Source: an uncultured Granulosicoccaceae bacterium (GTDB lineage: Bacteria > Pseudomonadota > Gammaproteobacteria > Granulosicoccales > Granulosicoccaceae). From it: 64,000 nt of DNA. The stretch covers positions 1 through 64,000 of the forward strand of contig CAKZSB010000010.1 in assembly GCA_937920585.1 (NCBI GenBank), written 5' to 3'. Made by a program: the position numbers and the translations under genes. Below the pieces are notes generated by a model, which made no database searches, was not told the DNA's origin, and was given only the letters and a program-made list of their open reading frames with translations. Positions 57,015-64,000 of this stretch are shown in pieces (positions within the stretch are counted from its first letter, which is position 1; the number at the start of each line of letters is the position of its first letter).

Positions 57015-58820
57015 TCACTGCTGGTACTTCTGTATCGCACCCGGAACATAGGTCACTACTGGCACGTGGTTCAGATTCAGCCCGAGCCGGGTCTCGGCTA
57101 CGTCGTGAATTCGCTTGTCGACAAACTGCAGTGACTTGCGGCGCATGAGGAACGTGTAGGGCTGTTCGGCGTGCAAAATGGCCTCGGCCTGCCACCACAA
57201 TTGCATGCGCGCCGCTTCATCTACTGTGGATCTGGCCTCGTCTATAAGGCGATCGAGCTCGGAATTTTTGTAGTTGACGAAGTTATCGCCACCATCTTCC
57301 ACTTGCGAACCGTGAAACATCTGATAGATGTCGGTTTCCACACCACTACTCCAGCCCAGTGTTATTGCATCAAAGTTGCGATTGTTCAAAAGATCAATCA
57401 TCACCGACCACTCGGTCGGTTTGGGCACCAGTAAAACGCCGGCACGGGCGTAAAGATCTTTCAGAAACAAAACAATGCGGCGTGTGTCGTCACTGTCCTG
57501 AAAATAGACGAGTTCAAATTCAAATGGCTCGCCCGCATCGTTTTCCAGTACACCATCACCATCCCGATCGGCATAACCTGCCTCGGCCAACAGATCTTTC
57601 GCAGCGGCGAGATCGGACTGCCGGGCCTGCAACTGCGGATTGTGTTGCGGACTGCGGGGATTAAAAGGGCTCACAGCGATCTCGGCATATCCCAACATCA
57701 GCTCGTCGACTATTCGCTGTCGGTCGGTGAGCAACGTCATCGCAACCCGCACCCTGGTATCGGCAAAACGCGTTGGCCCATCACTGCGCTCTGAATTCCA
57801 GCCGATGTAGCTGTAACCGGCAGTCGGACTCATGTACTCGTGATTGTGGGTACTGTTGTCAATCTGCGGATCCGCCAGCAGTTTCCTGAATTCCCGTGGC
57901 TTTGATGAGTAGACGTCGATCGATCCGTTGCGAAAAGCTGCCAGCCGGGCACTGTCGTTTTCAATCACAGACCAGACGATGCGGTTGTAGGGTGGCTGCA
58001 CGCTACTCCAGTAGCGCTGATTTCGCACCAGCTCCACGCGTCCTTCATCGGGTCGCCAACTTTCAGGATCAATTAATCGATAGGGTCCGGAGCCCATCAG
58101 CAGACCGCGGGACTGATTAAACGTCTCTGCATCAGTCAGGTATTTTTCATAGAAATGGCGGGGCAAAATTTTCATTTCGCCCGCCAGGCCCAGACCCTCA
58201 AAATAGGGTTCGCTGAACTCGAATCGAACCCGCTTATCGTCAATGGCAACTACCTGGCTGATCTTTTCCATTGTCGCGCGATGGCGCGGCGCGGCAATCC
58301 GGTCATCCATGATGAATTCATAGGTAAAGGCGACATCGTCTGCCGTGAGAGGCTCACCGTCTGAGAAACCGAGATTGTCGCGCAGACTAAATTCAATCGT
58401 CAGGCCATCATCGCTGATTTGCCAATCGCGGGCGAGCAGCCCCTCCCACTCCAGTGTTTGCGGACTGCGGGCCAGCAATGACTCAAGCACATAGTCCTGC
58501 ACATATGACGCATAGACATCGGATGAAACCAGAGGGCTTATTGTCTTCAAACCGACAGGAAACGCAGACACCAGCCAGTCACCTTCGGCAAAATCCGGCT
58601 TTTGCGAGATCTGCTGCGCCCGGGCAAACACATCCGGTGTCTCTGATGCAGCGCTATTACCTGCAGATGCCGATGCTACCCCAACGCCGCGCGCCTGCAA
58701 CTGGCTCAGGCTCAGACGCAGACCTCGAATGTCATCGGCCTGCTCTGCCATGCTCGCGCGCATTTGCGACATCATGCGCCACTGTCGATCAACCATATAC
58801 ATCGACAGCAATACCAGCAT
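57015..58820 (-). CDS. Peptide-binding protein of the Yej/Npp-type importer
   Basis: Family 5 extracellular solute-binding protein. EFSLRDNLGFSDGEPLTADDVAFTYEF (in part LRDNLGFSDGEPLTADDV) and GSGPYRL are hallmarks; 601 residues. The N-terminus is anchored by one helix and followed by a short coiled coil (about 17-44), not a cleaved lipoprotein signal. ATG at 58820 cuts that helix in half. The frame continues upstream through KKLTFKDFLILLSITAVG without ATG, GTG or TTG before a stop. A GGAG site with good spacing precedes an ATC codon at 58880, so the true start is probably non-standard. The permease follows 40 bp later. Confidence 0.85.
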   Translation of the reverse strand: MLVLLSMYMVDRQWRMMSQMRASMAEQADDIRGLRLSLSQLQARGVGVASASAGNSAASETPDVFARAQQISQKPDFAEGDWLVSAFPVGLKTISPLVSSDVYASYVQDYVLESLLARSPQTLEWEGLLARDWQISDDGLTIEFSLRDNLGFSDGEPLTADDVAFTYEFIMDDRIAAPRHRATMEKISQVVAIDDKRVRFEFSEPYFEGLGLAGEMKILPRHFYEKYLTDAETFNQSRGLLMGSGPYRLIDPESWRPDEGRVELVRNQRYWSSVQPPYNRIVWSVIENDSARLAAFRNGSIDVYSSKPREFRKLLADPQIDNSTHNHEYMSPTAGYSYIGWNSERSDGPTRFADTRVRVAMTLLTDRQRIVDELMLGYAEIAVSPFNPRSPQHNPQLQARQSDLAAAKDLLAEAGYADRDGDGVLENDAGEPFEFELVYFQDSDDTRRIVLFLKDLYARAGVLLVPKPTEWSVMIDLLNNRNFDAITLGWSSGVETDIYQMFHGSQVEDGGDNFVNYKNSELDRLIDEARSTVDEAARMQLWWQAEAILHAEQPYTFLMRRKSLQFVDKRIHDVAETRLGLNLNHVPVVTYVPGAIQKYQQ

Positions 58821-58929
58821 GCCGACCGCCGTAATAGACAGCAGGATAAGGAAGTCCTTGAATGTCAGTTTTTTATCGATGCCGGTGCTCCGCGTTGGCG
58901 CGCGCCAAAACCCTGTTTGTGTTGCACGG

Positions 58930-58935
58930 ATTATA
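58930..58935 (-). promoter_or_regulatory. -10 element for the peptide importer operon
   Basis: Perfect TATAAT on the minus strand, about 50 bases upstream of the proposed ATC start and its GGAG site. The -35 is weak. Its position supports transcription covering the extended N-terminus of the binding protein. Confidence 0.45.
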
Positions 58936-58991
58936 GAAGCTGCACGCCAGTCCGCTCATGACAAGACAAAAGGCCAGCGCCGTTGTTAAGG

Positions 58992-58997
58992 TATAAT
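58992..58997 (+). promoter_or_regulatory. -10 element of the fabI promoter
   Basis: Perfect TATAAT 33 bp before the fabI ATG. No good -35 at 17 bp. A GGAG ribosome site follows at the right distance before the ATG. Confidence 0.6.
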
Positions 58998-59029
58998 CCG
59001 GGCTCAAATTCATACCGTGGCGGAGTCAT

Positions 59030-59815
59030 ATGGGATTTCTAGCAGGAAAGAAGGCGCTAATTATCGGGGTCGCCAGCAAGCGCTCAATCGCCTGGGGCAT
59101 TGCCAGCGCCATGCACCGCGAGGGTGCCGAACTGGCATTTACCTATCAAAACGAGCGTTTGAAAGATCGCGTCGTTGACCTCGCGGCAGAATGCGACTCA
59201 AAACTGGTGCTGCCCTGTGACGTCGAGTCCGACGAACAGATTGCAGAAGTGATGACCGGACTCGCTGGCGAGTGGCAGTCGCTTGATGCTCTGGTACATG
59301 CGGTAGCGTTTGCCCCCCGGGAACAGCTTGAGGGCGACTACGTCGATAGTGTTACCCGCGAAGGCTTTCGAGTTGCACACGATATAAGCTCATACAGCTT
59401 CGCAGCGCTGGCAAAAGCGGCGCGGCCAATGCTCGCCGAGAACGCCGCGTTGCTGACGTTAAGCTACCTTGGTGCGGTACGCTCCATGCCAAATTACAAT
59501 GTAATGGGCGTAGCCAAGGCCAGTCTCGAAGCGAACACACGCTTCATGGCCCACGCGATGGGGCCGGATGGTGTAAGAGTTAACGCGATTTCTGCCGGCC
59601 CTATCCGAACACTGGCCGCAGCGGGGATTGGCGACTTCAAGAAACTACTCAATTACGTGGCGGATTCTTCACCCATGCGTCGCAACGTCAGCATCGATGA
59701 AGTTGGCAACACCGCAGCCTTCCTGTGTTCAGATCTGGCGTCGGGGATTACAGGGCAAATCGTCTATGTAGACAATGGCTTCAATAACGTTGCCATGCCA
59801 CCGTCTACCGCCTAG
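59030..59815 (+). CDS. fabI: Enoyl-ACP reductase (NADH)
   Basis: Last step of each fatty-acid elongation cycle and target of triclosan in other bacteria. Active-site Tyr146, Tyr156 and Lys163 lie in [21 protein letters not shown]-terminal cofactor region [13 protein letters not shown] is typical. 261 residues. Alone on the plus strand, with its own promoter and terminator, between the peptide importer and ppiD as in Pseudomonas. Confidence 0.97.
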   Translation: MGFLAGKKALIIGVASKRSIAWGIASAMHREGAELAFTYQNERLKDRVVDLAAECDSKLVLPCDVESDEQIAEVMTGLAGEWQSLDALVHAVAFAPREQLEGDYVDSVTREGFRVAHDISSYSFAALAKAARPMLAENAALLTLSYLGAVRSMPNYNVMGVAKASLEANTRFMAHAMGPDGVRVNAISAGPIRTLAAAGIGDFKKLLNYVADSSPMRRNVSIDEVGNTAAFLCSDLASGITGQIVYVDNGFNNVAMPPSTA

Positions 59816-59866
59816 CTCGCCATCTCGCAGGCAGGTTGCTCAAACCTGCCAGCAGCGCAAGCAGTT

Positions 59867-59902
59867 GGCACAGCGCGATAAAGCGGCACTGTGCCATTTT
59901 TT
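59867..59902 (+). terminator. Intrinsic terminator after fabI
   Basis: TGGCACAG and CTGTGCCA form the outer stem, CGC/GCG an inner one, followed by TTTTTT. A second hairpin (GGCAGGTT/AACCTGCC, 59830-59850) lies just before it. Separates fabI from convergent ppiD. Confidence 0.9.
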
Positions 59903-59915
59903 ACGTCTGGTACGT

Positions 59916-61865
59916 CTAGTAGTTACTTCCACCACCACCGTTGAGCAGGAAGTCGTTCTGCTCAACTTTAGCGCCAGCCTGCAGGCCACTGACCATTGCG
60001 GCAAATTCTGCGGCACCGGCACGTGGCGCCAGCGAAGGAGTCGCAGGGACATTCTCGCTGTCAGCTATTTCGGTGGACTCATCTTGTGCCGCTTCGGCCA
60101 CGCCCGAAAACACAACGATAGCAACATCACCCGCACTGGTTGTCACCTGCCGATAACTATTTTCACCGGCTGCAGGCTTGGCCATTTTGAATAGCTCCGA
60201 AACAATCGCTCGATCGGTTTCACCACCCTGGCGCCCTACCGCTGCTGGCTCAACATACGCCGCACCGTGGGATTCTGCTAAAGCAACAATGTCAGCGCCG
60301 CCTTTCAATTCCTCTATAGTCGACTGAGCCAATTCGTCGAGTTGCTCGCGTGCGCGCTGTTGCTGAAGTTGTTTCACGACATCATCGCGAACCTCTTCGA
60401 GCGCTTTCGGCTTGGGCAACTCGTGCTCCACCGTTCTCAAAACGATGACATGGTCCTCACCAACCTGCACTACCTCAGAGTTTTGCCCGTCATTCAGCAC
60501 GTCTTCCGTCAGTGCGGCGGCGAGCACCTGACGATACTGACCAATTCCGTCTGTGCTGTTGGCGTCGAGCCAGTCTGATACCTTTATCTCAAGCCCGGTC
60601 TCCTCGGCGGCGGGCTCCAGGGAATCGCTGTTCTCGTAACTCGCATTAGACAGCTGCTCTCGCACTTCATAGAAGGCCTGATCAGCCTGTTCTTTACGAT
60701 AGCGCTGATCCAGCTCATCCCTTACATCCTCGAAAGACTTACCCTGCTCTGCAATGATGCTGTTGAGCCGGATGATGTGGTAACCAAAATCGGATCGCAC
60801 GGGCTCGCTGATATCTCCCTCTGCCATCGAGAAAGCTGCCTCTTCAAAAGGCCCGACCATGACGCCTCTTTCAAAAGCACCCAGCGACCCGCCGTCAGCA
60901 CCCGACGCCGGATCGTCGGAAAATTCTTCTGCCAATGCTTCGAAGCTTTCACCGGCATTTATTCTGGCGATCAAATCCAGCGCCTTTTGCCTGGTTTCGT
61001 CCGCCTCGCCTGAACCGGCATCGCTGTCCATTGCCAACAATATGTGCGATGCGTCGCGCTGCTCTGCACTGCGATACTCACGGCGATTTTGATCGAAGAA
61101 TTCCTGCAGCTGCTCTTCTGTTACCTCGAGATCACTGGTGAGATCCTCGGGCTTAAGTTCCAGATACTCAACTTTTACTTTTTCGGGGTTGTTGAAGTTT
61201 GCGGTGTTTTCATCGTAATAGGCCTGGATGTCCGCATCGCTCACTTCAATCGCGTCAGCAGTTTCCTGCAGCGCGAATGTGACGGTAGACAGGGTCCGTT
61301 GCTGGTCGCGCAGAACGGCAACCAATTCAGCTTCTGTGTCGAGCTCAAAAGCTGTTTCAACCACAGAACCCTGTAGCTGTTGTAACAGCAGGTCACCGCG
61401 ATACTGCGCTTCAAACTGCCCGGCATCGATACCCTGCGATTGCAACTGAAGCTGGTAACGGTCTTTGTCGAAGACACCGTCCACGGTGAACGCCTCAGCG
61501 GTTAGGATCTCCCGAGCGAGCGCATCGTCCCCGATTGCCAGGTTGTTGTTGGTGGTGGTCTGTCTCAACAGTTCGCGAGTAACGACGGTATCCATCGCCT
61601 GCTGGCCAATCATGCCGGCAGCGTCAAAGCCTTCGGGCATACGCCCGCCAAATGCCTGACGCAATTGATTGCGCTGAATCTGATAGGCATTGTTATATTC
61701 GGCGAGACCCACTTTCTCGCCGTTTACTTTCGCCGCATAGTCCGGACCGCCACCGCCGAAGTACGAGCCGATGCCAAACAGTGCGAAGGGTACGCAGATG
61801 ATACCCACGAGCACATATTTCAGCCACTTTGAATTGCGTACGCCGTCTCTGAGATCAAGTAACAT
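59916..61865 (-). CDS. ppiD: Periplasmic folding chaperone PpiD
   Basis: Membrane-anchored helper for proteins leaving SecYEG. N-terminal RNSKWLKYVLVGIICVPFAL anchor (about 15-36), SurA-like helical part, a parvulin domain (about 265-360) with ASHILLA, GGSLGAFERG and SDFGYHIIRL, and a C-terminal helical region. 649 residues (E. coli 623). Order lon-hupB-tRNAs-ppiD. Confidence 0.94.
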   Translation of the reverse strand: MLLDLRDGVRNSKWLKYVLVGIICVPFALFGIGSYFGGGGPDYAAKVNGEKVGLAEYNNAYQIQRNQLRQAFGGRMPEGFDAAGMIGQQAMDTVVTRELLRQTTTNNNLAIGDDALAREILTAEAFTVDGVFDKDRYQLQLQSQGIDAGQFEAQYRGDLLLQQLQGSVVETAFELDTEAELVAVLRDQQRTLSTVTFALQETADAIEVSDADIQAYYDENTANFNNPEKVKVEYLELKPEDLTSDLEVTEEQLQEFFDQNRREYRSAEQRDASHILLAMDSDAGSGEADETRQKALDLIARINAGESFEALAEEFSDDPASGADGGSLGAFERGVMVGPFEEAAFSMAEGDISEPVRSDFGYHIIRLNSIIAEQGKSFEDVRDELDQRYRKEQADQAFYEVREQLSNASYENSDSLEPAAEETGLEIKVSDWLDANSTDGIGQYRQVLAAALTEDVLNDGQNSEVVQVGEDHVIVLRTVEHELPKPKALEEVRDDVVKQLQQQRAREQLDELAQSTIEELKGGADIVALAESHGAAYVEPAAVGRQGGETDRAIVSELFKMAKPAAGENSYRQVTTSAGDVAIVVFSGVAEAAQDESTEIADSENVPATPSLAPRAGAAEFAAMVSGLQAGAKVEQNDFLLNGGGGSNY

Positions 61866-61925
61866 GGGTTAGGTATCGAATGCCAACAATAGAGGAAAGG
61901 ATAACTGGAAAACTATAGCATCAGC

Positions 61926-61957
61926 AAAAAAAAAGGGTGCCTATCGGCACCCTTTTT
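61926..61957 (-). terminator. Intrinsic terminator after tRNA-Asp
   Basis: AAGGGTGCC and GGCACCCTT stem with loop GATA, flanked by A-run and T-run on both strands. On the minus strand it ends the hupB-tRNA transcript 6 bp after tRNA-Asp, before ppiD. Confidence 0.92.
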
Positions 61958-61962
61958 CGTTA

Positions 61963-62039
61963 TGGCGGAGCGGACGGGACTCGAACCCGCGACCCCCGGC
62001 GTGACAGGCCGGTATTCTAACCAACTGAACTACCGCTCC
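61963..62039 (-). tRNA. tRNA-Asp (GTC)
   Basis: 77 bases, cloverleaf intact: acceptor GGAGCGG/CCGCTCC, D-arm GTTCAGTTGGTTAGAAT, anticodon GTC in CCTGTCACG, T-arm GGTTCGAGTCC, encoded CCA. Confidence 0.98.
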
Positions 62040-62045
62040 AAAATT

Positions 62046-62121
62046 TGGTGGGTGCTGAGGGGCTCGAACCCCCGACCCTCGCCTTGTAAGGGCGATGCTC
62101 TCCCAGCTGAGCTAAGCACCC
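62046..62121 (-). tRNA. tRNA-Val (TAC)
   Basis: 76 bases: acceptor GGGTGCT/AGCACCC, D-arm GCTCAGCTGGGAGAGC, anticodon TAC in CTTACAA, T-arm GGTTCGAGCCC, encoded CCA. Only 12 bp after hupB and 6 bp before tRNA-Asp on the same strand. Confidence 0.98.
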
Positions 62122-62133
62122 GACTGCAGCTCT

Positions 62134-62406
62134 CTAGTTTACCGCATCTTTTAAAGCTTTACCAGGTTTAAATCGCGGAACATTGGATGCAGCTATATCA
62201 ATTTCCTTACCAGTTTGTGGGTTTCGCCCTTTTCTGGCTTCTCGTCTGCTGACAAGAAAGGTTCCGAATCCAACCAGAGTGATTTGCTCGCCATTATTAA
62301 GTTGATCGCCAATAACATCAACCATCGCATCGATCACCTTTGCAGCATCCGATTTGGCCAGATCAGCCTTATCCGCAATCGCGTCAACAAACTCGGATTT
62401 ATTCAT
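62134..62406 (-). CDS. hupB: DNA-binding protein HU-beta
   Basis: Histone-like DNA bender. 90 residues beginning MNKSEFVDAIADKADL, with GFGTFLVSRREARKGRNPQTG as the DNA-binding arm region (quoted in part: GFGTFLVSRREARKG). GAGGA precedes the ATG. Downstream of lon and directly followed by two tRNA genes, so the tRNAs are probably processed from its transcript. Confidence 0.97.
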   Translation of the reverse strand: MNKSEFVDAIADKADLAKSDAAKVIDAMVDVIGDQLNNGEQITLVGFGTFLVSRREARKGRNPQTGKEIDIAASNVPRFKPGKALKDAVN

Positions 62407-62678
62407 TCAGCAGAGTCCTCGTAAAGAAAAATAAAAAAGCGCGGTTTCCCAACCTTCTTCCCTGGAACACAAGTTTCAGGCAGCAGGCTGGATACCAGAC
62501 GTATTATTGGCCTGCTCTTTCAAGCTGACGGGAGGTGTTGTGTTAGCCAGACTCGGCACACCCTGCCTAACCAAACCACGATTTTATCACATATGGCCCT
62601 ATTGGCGACACACGCCGGAACAATTAATCCCGCTCCGAAGCACAGAGCGAGATTCACCGGCAGCTGACAAAGAGGGCA
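62407..62678. other. 272-bp lon-hupB gap
   Basis: No gene or clear terminator. It should contain the hupB promoter on the minus strand; AATAATAC around 62500 is a possible -10 but has no matching -35. Confidence 0.3.
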
Positions 62679-64000
62679 TCAATGGCGCCGCAAGCCCTCG
62701 TCTTCCTTATTGCTCACCTTGCCTTTCTTGCCCGTATCGACTGCCTCGGCAGCTGGCTCTTCAAGCAACGGAGTCGGCATAGCGAGCAACGCAATCTCCA
62801 GCACGTCATCTATCCACCGCACCGGCTTGACTACCAGATTGTCGGTAACCTCGGCGGGGATATCGGCAAGATCTTTCTCATTCTCAGCCGGAATGATCAC
62901 AGTTTTTATTCCGCCACGATGCGCCGCAAGCAGTTTTTCCTTAAGGCCGCCGATCGGCAGCACTTCGCCACGCAGAGTGATCTCCCCTGTCATCGCGACG
63001 TCGGATCGGACCGGAATTGCCGTCAAGGCTGATACCAGAGCGGTGCACATTCCTATACCGGCACTGGGGCCATCTTTCGGCGTCGCGCCTTCTGGTACGT
63101 GAATGTGAATATCCTGCTTCTCATGAAAATCTTTGCCAAGACCCAGTGACAGCGCTCTGCTGCGCACCACCGTTTGCGCGGCCTGAATGGACTCCTGCAT
63201 TACCTCACCCAGCTGGCCAGTGTAGGTAAGTTTGCCCTTACCGGGGATCACTGCCGTTTCTATTGACAACAGCTCGCCACCAACTTGTGTCCAGGCCAAA
63301 CCAGTGACCTGACCGACTTTGTCTTCGTCGTCCGCCTTGCCGAAACGGAATTGCCAGACGCCAAGATACTTGTCGAGGTTATCGGGTGTCACTGAAACCT
63401 GCTTGACGTCTTTCTGCAAAAGTATTTCGGTGACGATCTTACGGCATATCTTGGAAATCTCGCGCTCGAGATTTCGCACTCCTGCCTCGCGGGTGTAGTG
63501 GCGGATGATGTGTCTGATCGCCTCGTCGGAAATCTCCATCTCGCCAGACTTCAGACCGTTGTCCTCAAGCTTTCGCGGCACCAGATAGTTCACCGCAATT
63601 TTCAGCTTTTCTGTTTCTGTGTAGCCCGGGATGCGAATCACTTCCATTCGATCCAGCAATGGTGCCGGAATGTTCATGCTGTTGGCGGTGGCCACAAACA
63701 TGACATCGGACAGATCGTACTCGACTTCCAGGTAGTGATCGGCAAACGTGTGGTTTTGCTCGGGATCGAGCACTTCCAGCAATGCAGAAGACGGATCACC
63801 CCGGAAATCGGTCGACATCTTGTCGATTTCGTCGAGCAGCATCAACGGATTGCGCGACTCTGCCTTGGTGATATTTTGCAGAATTTTGCCCGGCATGGAA
63901 CCGATATATGTGCGTCGATGGCCGCGAATCTCAGCCTCGTCCCGAACACCGCCCAACGCCATACGACTAAATTTTCGGCCCGTCGCTCTGGCTATGGATT
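62679..64000 (-). CDS. lon: ATP-dependent protease Lon, C-terminal part (5' end outside window)
   Basis: Degrades misfolded and regulatory proteins. The frame is open to the right edge; residues before the ATG at 63962 ([12 protein letters not shown]) match Lon, so that ATG is internal. Walker B MLLDEIDK, arginine-finger region and the Ser-Lys protease domain with Ser in [10 protein letters not shown] and Lys in [14 protein letters not shown] are intact. About 440 of roughly 800 residues are present. The charged tail ([16 protein letters not shown]) is of normal kind. Confidence 0.96.
   Translation of the reverse strand, partial: SIARATGRKFSRMALGGVRDEAEIRGHRRTYIGSMPGKILQNITKAESRNPLMLLDEIDKMSTDFRGDPSSALLEVLDPEQNHTFADHYLEVEYDLSDVMFVATANSMNIPAPLLDRMEVIRIPGYTETEKLKIAVNYLVPRKLEDNGLKSGEMEISDEAIRHIIRHYTREAGVRNLEREISKICRKIVTEILLQKDVKQVSVTPDNLDKYLGVWQFRFGKADDEDKVGQVTGLAWTQVGGELLSIETAVIPGKGKLTYTGQLGEVMQESIQAAQTVVRSRALSLGLGKDFHEKQDIHIHVPEGATPKDGPSAGIGMCTALVSALTAIPVRSDVAMTGEITLRGEVLPIGGLKEKLLAAHRGGIKTVIIPAENEKDLADIPAEVTDNLVVKPVRWIDDVLEIALLAMPTPLLEEPAAEAVDTGKKGKVSNKEDEGLRRH

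Overview
The window looks like a chromosomal segment of a Gram-negative gammaproteobacterium. It carries lipid A genes (lpxD, lpxA, lpxB), bamA, skp, an E. coli-type mntR, zipA beside smc and ligA, and a lon-hupB-ppiD-fabI-Yej/Npp block arranged as in Pseudomonas. I cannot name the genus. No prophage, insertion sequence, CRISPR array or rRNA is visible. Both edges cut genes: malate synthase G on the left, lon on the right.

Layout. 1-1737: 3' part of glcB. 1904-3685: a tight three-gene operon with a MotA/TolQ-type proton channel, a one-helix partner that keeps the ion-carrying Asp position but has an unfamiliar beta-rich periplasmic domain, and a two-helix protein I do not recognise. This is the best candidate for an undescribed system. 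3762-4130: speD. 4200-7460 (minus): two secreted glycoside hydrolases (GH12-like and GH5-like) around an HtrA-like protein that has lost two catalytic residues. 7679-12492 (minus): DUF445 and DUF2058 genes and a four-gene Mn/Fe ABC importer, divergent from mntR (12570-13052). 13105-16008: PreP-like M16 peptidase.

16271-23581 (minus): pilZ, holB, tmk, mltG, fabF, acpP, fabG, fabD and dapB, covering fatty-acid synthesis, DNA replication supply and cell-wall precursors. pabC, fabH and plsX are not at their usual places. 23673-30519 (minus): ligA, zipA, smc. 30619-33363 (plus): a LytM-type M23 peptidase and a secreted astacin-like protease with a GlyGly-CTERM-like tail. 33505-34629: lpxB, convergent with the rest of its usual cluster. 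34659-47181 (minus): lpxA, fabZ, lpxD, skp, bamA, rseP, dxr, cdsA, uppS, frr, tsf, rpsB, the classic envelope/translation cluster but without pyrH between tsf and frr. 47541-52154 (plus): map, glnD, dapE.

52192-58820 (minus): a CYTH protein and a Yej/Npp-type peptide ABC importer. 59030: fabI, convergent with ppiD. 61963-62121: tRNA-Asp and tRNA-Val, then hupB and the truncated lon.

Most genes are housekeeping and overlap by 1-16 bp, showing translational coupling. Accessory character is limited to roughly 1.9-7.5 kb and 30.6-33.4 kb. Gene calls rest on reading translated sequence and motifs; no database search was run.
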